64,000 nucleotides of DNA, from assembly GCA_000818945.1 (NCBI GenBank), contig KN805371.1, positions 866,666-930,665 on the forward strand, in the 5' to 3' direction. The translations under genes and the position numbers were made by a program. This stretch comes from Schizochytrium sp. CCTCC M209059. Taxonomy: Eukaryota; Sar; Bigyra; Thraustochytrida; Thraustochytriidae. Each line of letters opens with the position of its first letter. Positions within the stretch are counted from its first letter, which is position 1. Under the pieces are notes generated by a model, which had not been told where the DNA came from, did not search any database, and was given only the letters and a program-made list of their open reading frames with translations. This document shows positions 56,866 through 64,000 of the stretch, in pieces.

Positions 56866-59800
56866 TTATCTGGGCAAAAGCTTGCGGGAAGTCTTGCGCG
56901 AAGATTTCTGCGAAGTCAAGAGTAGACTATGACTGGTAGTCGCTCGTACAAGACGCTTGGCCTTTCGGCTTGCTTGGTCAACACGTAGTTTCGTGGAAAG
57001 TCCTCCGGCTCGAAATAGTTGCGAAGCTCCTGCACGTGTCCCCATGCGATGGAACTGGAAGCGCAACTTGTCTGCCTCACTGCAGCAAAAGTACCATCGT
57101 GCAAACTCGTCCCAGTCGATGAGGTTATTTCCATTGAGGTCTACGCGGTCGACAAAGTCCCGAATACGTGCCATGGGCACCACGACACCGAGGTCGAAAG
57201 CAAGCTTTTGAAAGTCTTCTGGTGTGATCTCGCCAGGATGCAGACTCTCCTCTACGTCAAAGGCATCAAAGTGCTTCCGGGCTGCGCGCATCGCCAGTGG
57301 CGGCGCCGCAAGGTACGCTCGATGCGCTTCTGCGTAAGCGTCTTCTTCGGCCATCGCAGAGATACGGCCTGCAAGCTGCTCGGCGATACGCACACTGCGC
57401 TTCACCTCGGCACGACGCTCTGCCGCAGCCGCAAGTCCCCTTGTACGTATATGTAAAGCAATTTGTGCAGCACCTGCACGTGCACTACGCTTATGCAGCT
57501 GCGACACCGTCTCAGAGCTTGCTTTCTCGAGGGTTTCCACGCGGATGCGATGCTTCCACTCGGTTTCAATAATCATCTGTTTCCATCGCGCTTCTGCGAC
57601 TTCAGCCTTGCGTTGCATCTCCGCGAGGGTTTGCTCGCGACGTTGCGCGGCCAAGTAGGCCTTATTGAATGCCTCGAACTCTGTTGGAGATCTGCAGAGA
57701 ACATATTCTTGGGCGTCCGTGACTCGCGTTGCAATGATAAAGTCGTCGCGCGCCTTGATGGCTGTACGCACGAGGCTTTCAATGAACTCGATGCGATCCT
57801 CCACGGCATCGAGTTCGTCCGTTGCATCGTCGATTGCATCGGCAAGCTCACGCGAGCTTAAGTGTTTGGTGATAACAAGCATCTGCTCGTAACGAGCCTT
57901 GACTTTGAGCATGGCGCGCATCGGCGCAAGCGAGACAGTCACGTTGAGCTCGTCGAGACGAGCAGCATACTTTGCTATGCGAGCCTCGAGTCGCTCCAGG
58001 GCTCTTCTTGCCGTCGATGTTCGCCTGAGAACCCCAAGCTGCTTTTGCAGCGCGCGCTGATGGTCATAAAGGGCGCAGCCCTGAAACCAGGACTTGGTGT
58101 TTGATGTATCAGAGGTAAATTTTCGCGAGACACTCGTATGTTTTGCGCGCCAGCTCGCAAGCTGTCTCTCTAATTGCGCCTTTCGTGCCGCACTTCTTTC
58201 CCGGTGCCAGCTTTGTACCAAGTCGACTGCTCGTAAAAATTGGCGTCGCTCTCGGACGAGTCGTCGGGCACGATGTTGTCTCCATGACATGATAATGATC
58301 TGGGCGCGAACAGCCTTTCTTGCCAAGGAGTAGGTCACAAAGATCCGAGCGCGTCGCTGAATCCGAGATGCGGCCCGGTCTCGGACGAGCCCCTCTCGGA
58401 CCTTTCGTGCCTGCCATATGCGTATGATGCATTGGACCTTTGTGGCTGCTCGATTTTGCTTTTGCTCGAGTCGAAGACGCGCTAGTTCGTTGCGTGCGAA
58501 TCGGGCTCGCGTCATCATTTGTATACGTCTTGCTGCGATAAATGCCTTGTGCCGCCATCGTTGGGCGTGGCATCGAAACCATGCAATGACTTGAGTTGCC
58601 GCGGTGTCCTCGCGGGTTATTTGTACCCGCCCCGTGGCCACAGCCCGACGCCACAAGCATTGGATGCGCAGAGCTGCGTTCTCTCGTCGATTCAATGTCT
58701 CCATCACGGGAGCAAGTTCCACAGCGTCGGCCTGCTGTTCTCGTCGCTTGGCAAAGTCCACCCTTGCAAGACCACCGCGCCAAAACCGCTGCAGCTCAAC
58801 TGCAACGAATCTGCGTTTTTCTTCGTGTAGGATGGAACGCCGTGCAAGTCTCGAGCGAACGATCTTTTGCATTTGCCTTGCGGCATTTTCGCGCTTTTGG
58901 ACTTGTGCCTCGCAATTTTCTTTGTACACATTTTCGAGAATACGGATACGCTTCTCGAACGTTACCTTCGATCTTGCTCTTGCATGCGGGGATGCCACTG
59001 CAGCTGCGCTGCTTATGGGTTTTCCGCCGTACTTCCAGCATCCTCCAACTGCCATTTCCTTGTTGGCTGCCTCTTGCAGACATTTGGCCTCGACAATAGC
59101 TGGATCTGGAGGTAACACTCGATTTCTCATTGCCTCGAGCATACGAGGTGCTTGCCGACGCTCATAGTGGGCTTCTTCGCGCAAAATCCAGATCGCCGCC
59201 GTGTACTGCCGAACTTCGTACGTGCTTGGACGATCAAGAAAACGCCATATGGTTGCCGTTTGAAACTCAAGCACGTTGACTTTGATTAGCTTTGCAAGCT
59301 CGTCCAGATTGTGGGAGAGTAGCAGCGGGTTTCTTGCGAATTTGCTTGCTTTGGTGACGTTGAGTTGGTCGAGCATGCCCACATCCGAAATCATTTTGAG
59401 AAGATAATTTGCGCCATTCCACTCGTATCCGATCTCGCGGCATTCACGATTCGCACCATCGATAGCTTTGCATCCCACGCGTCTGGAACGAAGGATGACT
59501 TCAACGACGAGGAGACTGACGCGAGCGAGCTCGCGACTGAGCGTTTCTTGGTCAACAAAAGTTTCATGTGATATTGGTCGCACACCTCGTAGACGCGCCT
59601 GTGCTTGGGCTAAAAGCCCTTCGCGGAGCAGAATGAGGCGGACAGCTTCTTGCTCGTGCAGATCTGCAAGAGTCTGTAGGGCAGATGGGATCGCTGGTTG
59701 TTGATGCTCTGACGTTTTGTTTTTAGTTGCGTTGGTTTTTCGCTGTCGTTTCACAGCAGTTTTCGCCGGCGACGTCCAGCTCGCAGAGACTTGATCGCTT

Positions 59801-60219
59801 GACGCCCTTTTTGGCAGGACTCGCCGCGCGCGCCTTGCTGCTGAAGTCTTTTGAGGTCTCCCAAACTGCATTGACGGTTCGTCGCGGTGGCTTTCCAGCT
59901 GCACATTTTCATTCCACGGCTTGGCATGTGAAAATGGCAAAGGTCGCAGCGGCTTGTTTGGCACAAGCGTGCACGCGTGGGCAAGATGCGGCGCAAAGAG
60001 TACGCTGAGGTCGTTTGGAGAGGGTCGGAGCTGCTTGCGCAGCTCGGCGAGTCCTTTCACCGCGTGCTCGTCGCGCGCGAGCTCGAGTTCCTCTTGGTCC
60101 GTTTTGCGCTCATGGCGCGTCGTTGGCGTTGTTTTCCGCAAGTCGAGAACGCGTATCTGGTCTTGCGCATCATCTCTACTTTGCTCGTCTGAGCTTCGCC
60201 ATAGGCCAGGCCGCAGCAT
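56866..60219 (-). CDS. IQ-motif and EF-hand protein
   Basis: 1117 residues from the ATG at 60219. The N-terminal 200 residues are basic. A helical region spans about 210-400. From about 470 to 720 there are many repeated IQ-type segments: hydrophobic-QxxxR patterns such as ARQMQKIVRSRLARR, AALRIQCLWRRAV, ATKVQCIIRIWQAR and ASRIQRRARIF, which bind calmodulin or similar light chains. A coiled coil follows (about 745-990). Near the C-terminus is an EF-hand pair: a degenerate first hand, then a canonical loop DLNGNNLIDWDE at about 1027-1038 with Ca-ligand spacing. The protein is probably a cytoskeletal or flagellar calcium-responsive scaffold; that role is inferred. It is convergent with the SulP gene. 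Confidence 0.8.
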   Translation of the reverse strand: MLRPGLWRSSDEQSRDDAQDQIRVLDLRKTTPTTRHERKTDQEELELARDEHAVKGLAELRKQLRPSPNDLSVLFAPHLAHACTLVPNKPLRPLPFSHAKPWNENVQLESHRDEPSMQFGRPQKTSAARRARRVLPKRASSDQVSASWTSPAKTAVKRQRKTNATKNKTSEHQQPAIPSALQTLADLHEQEAVRLILLREGLLAQAQARLRGVRPISHETFVDQETLSRELARVSLLVVEVILRSRRVGCKAIDGANRECREIGYEWNGANYLLKMISDVGMLDQLNVTKASKFARNPLLLSHNLDELAKLIKVNVLEFQTATIWRFLDRPSTYEVRQYTAAIWILREEAHYERRQAPRMLEAMRNRVLPPDPAIVEAKCLQEAANKEMAVGGCWKYGGKPISSAAAVASPHARARSKVTFEKRIRILENVYKENCEAQVQKRENAARQMQKIVRSRLARRSILHEEKRRFVAVELQRFWRGGLARVDFAKRREQQADAVELAPVMETLNRRENAALRIQCLWRRAVATGRVQITREDTAATQVIAWFRCHAQRWRHKAFIAARRIQMMTRARFARNELARLRLEQKQNRAATKVQCIIRIWQARKVREGLVRDRAASRIQRRARIFVTYSLARKAVRAQIIIMSWRQHRARRLVRERRQFLRAVDLVQSWHRERSAARKAQLERQLASWRAKHTSVSRKFTSDTSNTKSWFQGCALYDHQRALQKQLGVLRRTSTARRALERLEARIAKYAARLDELNVTVSLAPMRAMLKVKARYEQMLVITKHLSSRELADAIDDATDELDAVEDRIEFIESLVRTAIKARDDFIIATRVTDAQEYVLCRSPTEFEAFNKAYLAAQRREQTLAEMQRKAEVAEARWKQMIIETEWKHRIRVETLEKASSETVSQLHKRSARAGAAQIALHIRTRGLAAAAERRAEVKRSVRIAEQLAGRISAMAEEDAYAEAHRAYLAAPPLAMRAARKHFDAFDVEESLHPGEITPEDFQKLAFDLGVVVPMARIRDFVDRVDLNGNNLIDWDEFARWYFCCSEADKLRFQFHRMGTRAGASQLFRAGGLSTKLRVDQASRKAKRLVRATTSHSLLLTSQKSSRKTSRKLLPR

Positions 60220-60285
60220 CACGTCTGCGACTGTTCGCGCTCGAGCGCTCTCAGGCGCGCGCGCGCGCGCGCGCAACGTCAGCAA

Positions 60286-60660
60286 GAGGAGAAATGGTAC
60301 ACACCGTTTTGCTTTACATTCGAGTAGCTTTTTAATAATTTCTTGTTTTTGTTTTTGTTTTTTTTTGAGAGCAAAAAATAAAAAAGAGGAGGATTTCTCC
60401 GAATGGTCGAATCTAGCAATCTTATTGCGGCATAATCAAGATAACCCACCCACCGTCACTGATTGAAGATCGTGTTTGGTGGTAGTAGGCCGACCAAGCT
60501 TCGTCGCACGTGGAAGAAGAGCAAAATATTGAAAAAGAATGTATACGAAGCCAAGCTGTTTCAAAGTTCAAACGATGCTCTTTTGCCCTGCTTCGTTTCG
60601 AGTTGTTGGATGGGGGAGCTCGAAAGATGGCCTTTTCTTTTTCGAAATCGGAAAGAACAC
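60286..60660. other. Short intergenic between two minus-strand genes
   Basis: T-rich and A-rich runs, no gene seen. Holds the IQ/EF-hand gene's promoter and the CBS-PB1 gene's 3' end. Confidence 0.55.
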
Positions 60661-62967
60661 TCAACGATAGCGTCGGTACGAGTTGTTTCCTCGTGAACCT
60701 CTATCTGCACGAGAAAACAGGAAGGACCCCAGGGCAACGACGGCTAGACCTGCAACGAGAATGCCCGCCGCGAGCACCACAGGGTCCTTCACCTTGACAG
60801 TGTACTCTTGCTCGACCGATCTCGTGAGGATGAAAACGTCAATCTTTTTCCATCCCTGTTGCTTGGCGAGTGCACGAGCCTCGTCGAGGGCCAGATTATT
60901 CGCAAGCTGCACTCGATCTTTATCTTCGTCGAGGTAAACAAGCTGCATCTCATCAGCATCTTGGCCAGAGGCGCGCTCGAGCTGAGCAAGAAGATCCTCG
61001 AGCGAACTAATGCTCTTATCCGATAGGCGGTACACTTTGCCATTGGCCAAATCTTTGACCTTGATGACAAGATTCTCACCGGCAAGCAGCGTGCGGCTTG
61101 ATGCATATGCACTGCCGGTCGTCGCCCCAAGAGCAGGGACTCTGCGCGACCCTGCTGCGGATCCATTTTCAGGGTCGAGGTCCAGGTCAGAGACGTCAAG
61201 TCTTGAGCGATGCAAAGGCGGACGTCCAAGGTCCTGCGCCTCGGTCGCGCCCTCGAGTACCTCGACCGGATCGACGGCGCTCTTGCGCACACTACGCACC
61301 TCGCTGAATGCACTGATCGAGTCTGGGTCACGCCACTGCTGATGCGAGTACATGGGCGCCGACGGAAGTGAGTCCGTGGGATGCGAAGACCCGCTGCCGT
61401 GCACAGGAGTAGGGTAGTACACAGTCGAACTCTTGCGCGTTGGCGCCGAGCTGAGAACCTGTGCAGCCTTCCCCGAAGAACTTGCAAAGGTATGTACGGC
61501 GCAATCCAGTACGCTCAGAATGCCACAAACGCGCATCGGCTCCGTCTCACCGTTGGTGCTTGCGTCCCCATGATGCCCAGCGCCATTGGCACTAGCTTCA
61601 GTCCCAGCACCAGGGCTGGTAGCATCAGCGGCACCAGCGGCCACCCCACCATCTACAACCGGGAGATGAAGGTAGCGTTCCGTCTGCATAATGTGCAACG
61701 CGTCAAGAACACGGCTGTCTTTTCGCACGGTGTCCGGGTTGCCCGTCATGACCTCGCCGACCTTGGCAATGGAAGGGTCGAGGCCTTTGCCGACCACACG
61801 AGTCATGACGTCTTTGCTGGTGAGAATGCCAACGAACTTTTGATGGCTCTCGAGGTCGAGCTCTTTGTGGGAGTACGGGAGCGAGGTGACACCCAAGCCT
61901 TCAAAGACGAGGACTGCCGTCATGCGCGCCTCCTTCATTGCCAGGGCTGCGTCAACAACGGTCGAGGACACGTCGAGTTTGAGGAGGGACTTGCGCTGCA
62001 CAACGGTCCCTACGCTTGGAGAAATAGAGGCCATGAGGGCCTGCAACGTGCGCTGCGCTAGCGCTTCGGCCTCCTCGGGGTCGACAAGATCGCCGGAAGC
62101 TGACATTTGTGCCTTTTGCACGGCCTCAAAGAACTCGGCTTGGTTCGCCTCCATGCGCTCGATCTTATGAATCGCATCATAGAGACACTGCGTAATGTCA
62201 ACGAGGCCGCAGATGCCAGCGGTGTTCGAAGCTTGAACTTCGGCATCATCACTGGGGCCAGCACCATTTGAAACAGTGGTATGCATCGTCTCCTCCTCGC
62301 GTTCCAAAGCCCGCGGTTCGCGAACGACGGGAAGGTGGCGAAAGCGGTGCTTGACCATGATTTGCAAGACGACGCTAAAGTCTTCGTCTGGGTCCACGCA
62401 GAGAGGATCCTTGGTCATGATGTCGCGCACAGGCGTGCTCTCCGCAGGCAAGCCAGCGCCCACGAGGCGACGGCAAATGTCCACTTCGGAGCAGATGCCA
62501 GCGAGTGTTTCGGTTCCATCCTCCGTCTTGCGAATGACAAGCGCGGCGCTCTGCCGCTTCGCCACTAGCTTGGCCGAGGTTTCTTGCACCGAGGTCTCTT
62601 CGGAAACGATGACGGGATGTCGCTGCTTGTGGTGGCGCAAAAGCCTCGAAACTGGTGTGGCAGACTTTTGCTTTGGCCTGCGGCGCACGCGGCTCGGCTT
62701 TCGGGGTGTCGACGTTGTAAGCGAGGATCCGCCCACGCTCGCGCCGGACGATTTGCTCAGACGGACACTCCCGTTGCCATTCACGCCGGGCTCGTGGTTC
62801 TCAGCCTGGGATCCATCTGTCGCGCTGTCAGCCTGCATGCTGTCGAACCTTTCGAGCGTGCTGAGGAGGTTATTCTGCGCTGCCTGAATCTGCTTCGAGT
62901 CCTTCGTGCTCTCCGCTTCGAGAAGCGAGCGTATCATCAACAGCTCTTCGTCGGCGTTCTCACTCAT
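60661..62967 (-). CDS. CBS-domain and PB1-domain tail-anchored protein (CBSCBSPB-like)
   Basis: 768 residues. The N-terminal ~110 residues are acidic then basic. There are four CBS motifs in two pairs: about 115-265 (with VRDIMTKDPLCVDPDEDF and RHLPVV) and about 315-500 (with VGEVMTGNPDTVRKDSRVLD and HLPVV), separated by acidic or Ala/Gly linkers. Paired CBS modules bind adenine nucleotides. A PB1 domain is at about 630-711 (LVIKVKDLANGKVYRL, with acidic LVYLDEDKDRVQL forming the OPCA-type face). A single hydrophobic helix near 735-756 followed by Arg/Ser suggests a C-terminal membrane anchor. The order matches plant CBSCBSPB proteins. The role is unknown, perhaps an energy sensor on an organelle membrane. 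The ATG at 62967 is the natural start. Confidence 0.88.
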   Translation of the reverse strand: MSENADEELLMIRSLLEAESTKDSKQIQAAQNNLLSTLERFDSMQADSATDGSQAENHEPGVNGNGSVRLSKSSGASVGGSSLTTSTPRKPSRVRRRPKQKSATPVSRLLRHHKQRHPVIVSEETSVQETSAKLVAKRQSAALVIRKTEDGTETLAGICSEVDICRRLVGAGLPAESTPVRDIMTKDPLCVDPDEDFSVVLQIMVKHRFRHLPVVREPRALEREEETMHTTVSNGAGPSDDAEVQASNTAGICGLVDITQCLYDAIHKIERMEANQAEFFEAVQKAQMSASGDLVDPEEAEALAQRTLQALMASISPSVGTVVQRKSLLKLDVSSTVVDAALAMKEARMTAVLVFEGLGVTSLPYSHKELDLESHQKFVGILTSKDVMTRVVGKGLDPSIAKVGEVMTGNPDTVRKDSRVLDALHIMQTERYLHLPVVDGGVAAGAADATSPGAGTEASANGAGHHGDASTNGETEPMRVCGILSVLDCAVHTFASSSGKAAQVLSSAPTRKSSTVYYPTPVHGSGSSHPTDSLPSAPMYSHQQWRDPDSISAFSEVRSVRKSAVDPVEVLEGATEAQDLGRPPLHRSRLDVSDLDLDPENGSAAGSRRVPALGATTGSAYASSRTLLAGENLVIKVKDLANGKVYRLSDKSISSLEDLLAQLERASGQDADEMQLVYLDEDKDRVQLANNLALDEARALAKQQGWKKIDVFILTRSVEQEYTVKVKDPVVLAAGILVAGLAVVALGSFLFSRADRGSRGNNSYRRYR

Positions 62968-63560
62968 GGAGGGCCGAGGGCGCGCCCTTGTGCCTCGTGC
63001 CTCTTCGAGGGGCCCTTTGCCGTTTGCTCTTTCTGGACCAGGTGGCGGGTTTGACGATGCGATTCACCCGCCGCCGCCTCCTCCGCGCCTCCTCGACGAC
63101 GCAGGCCTGGCCGAGGTCCCGCGCGCCGTGGCAGCTCGCCGTGCACGCAGACCCGCGCGCGCGGCCGGCCGAGCGAGCGGCCGAGCGGGCGGCCGAGCGG
63201 GCGAGAGCGTTTGGCTTTGCTTTCGTTGCGCTCTTTGGGTGGGTGGTGGTCCCCGTCGGCGTGTTCGGATAGCCGCGCGAGCCAGGCCTCGCCCCCGGCC
63301 TCCGCGCCCTCGTCCGAGCCCTTCCTTCTCCCGGCCCCGGCTGCGCGCACGGACGCGCGCACGGACGAGCAGCCGGCCTGCGCGCGCTCGCGCGTTTGCG
63401 GTTTGCCTTCGTTCACGCGGCGCGCGCGAACTTCGATCTGCTCTGTTTTGCTCTGCTCTGCTCTGCTCTGCGCTGCTTGAAGGGGCGCGTCTCCCCGTTG
63501 TCTTTTGCCAGTGCGGGTTTCCGAGCCCGAGCTCGACAGCGACAGCGACAGCGACAGCGA
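62968..63560. other. GC-rich promoter-side region of the CBS-PB1 gene
   Basis: CGAGCGGGCGGC-type, GCACGGAC-type and CTCTG runs. No protein-like frame is supported. Confidence 0.5.
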
Positions 63561-63563
63561 CAG
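63536..63563. repeat. CAGCGA hexamer run
   Basis: About five GACAGC/AGCGAC units read directly. Confidence 0.8.
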
Positions 63564-63589
63564 CAGAGGCGCCGAGGTTGACGGCGCTG

Positions 63590-63976
63590 CGCCGGCCCGG
63601 GGCGACGAAGCGCCGCGAAGACGTCGAAGACGAAGATGTCGACGACGGAGTCTTGAGCGTGACGACTTGTGAGGCCTCAGGGACGACGAGAGCGATAACA
63701 ACGACGGTGGGAACGAGGTCAACGACAAGGCGCGCCAAAAAGGCCAAATTCGTTGGTAGAGTCGAGGAGCGCGAGCAAGAGGTCGCTGCTTCTTGTGCTA
63801 CCATTGAACAGGACAATGGTGATAGACATGACAATGACGATGACGATGGCGACGACGAGATTGCGTTTGTCAGCAGCTCGAGCTTTCAGGTTGTGGATGG
63901 GGATGTTCTGATGCTACCAAGAGCTCTCAACTTATTTATCCATGCAAGCAGCTCAAGCGACGACAGCGCTCCTTAA
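63590..63976 (+). CDS. Doubtful exon with acidic C-terminal sequence
   Basis: A plus-strand frame continues to a TAA at 63974-63976. Its last ~120 codons look more protein-like than the repeats upstream: Glu/Asp-rich, then DDEIAFVSSSSFQVVDGDVLMLP. No ATG lies close upstream in this frame; the nearest in-frame ATG (62966) is inside repetitive sequence. If real, this is part of a spliced gene whose start is unresolved. It could equally be chance. Confidence 0.2.
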   Translation, partial: RRPGATKRREDVEDEDVDDGVLSVTTCEASGTTRAITTTVGTRSTTRRAKKAKFVGRVEEREQEVAASCATIEQDNGDRHDNDDDDGDDEIAFVSSSSFQVVDGDVLMLPRALNLFIHASSSSDDSAP

Positions 63977-64000
63977 CCTGCTCCTAAACATGCTGGTTCT

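Overview
The window is a GC-rich nuclear genome segment from a microbial eukaryote. Genes sit on both strands, mostly as single long exons. Five short introns (85-169 bp) could be placed in four genes by joining conserved protein segments across GT/AG borders. Eukaryote-only machinery (bystin, POP1, RPA3, PRELI, a FYR/bromodomain chromatin protein, Pol III tRNA genes) excludes bacteria and archaea. Gene density, few introns, very rich simple repeats and the mix of families suggest a stramenopile-type protist, perhaps a labyrinthulomycete (thraustochytrid). That placement is an inference. Positions 30697-31670 are an assembly gap of Ns.

Layout. 1-6.6 kb: an unrecognised protein (+), a NIPA/DMT-type transporter (+) and an S9 serine peptidase (-). 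6.7-12.0 kb: eight identical tRNA-Arg(ACG) genes, partly made by two local duplications, with a decayed kinase-like pseudogene between them. 12.9-20 kb: asparagine synthetase (+), membrane-anchored L-rhamnose mutarotase-like protein (+), an S1-domain protein probably of the mitochondrion (-) and bystin (-). 20.8-22.2 kb: a secreted or ER-lumen protein in which a cereblon-type CULT domain appears to hold an inserted MRH-like lectin domain. 22.5-31.7 kb: a multi-pass membrane protein (-), cytochrome c peroxidase (+), an unrecognised Cys-containing protein (-) and a DUF6940-like gene cut by the gap (-).

31.8-38.4 kb: one 2200-residue chromatin protein (FYR, two TFIIS-N, DDT/WHIM-like, bromodomain, WW). 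38.5-46.5 kb: RPA3 (-), HD-domain hydrolase (+), histidine phosphatase (-) beside a perfect 548-bp CTTT array, POP1 (+) and a PRELI/MSF1 protein (-). 47-53 kb: a four-helix membrane protein (-), a PARP-type zinc finger/SAP/PADR1-like protein without a catalytic domain (-) and a TMEM144 transporter (-, three exons). 53.9-63 kb: SulP anion transporter with STAS domain (+), IQ/EF-hand protein (-) and a CBS-PB1 tail-anchored protein (-). The final kilobase is repetitive and holds at most a doubtful exon.

The genes do not form a pathway; this is ordinary eukaryotic gene order. Most unusual are the CULT-MRH protein, the multi-reader chromatin protein, the amplified tRNA-Arg cluster, the CTTT array, and an 8-bp palindrome TAGGCCTA seen 11 times, always outside coding sequence.
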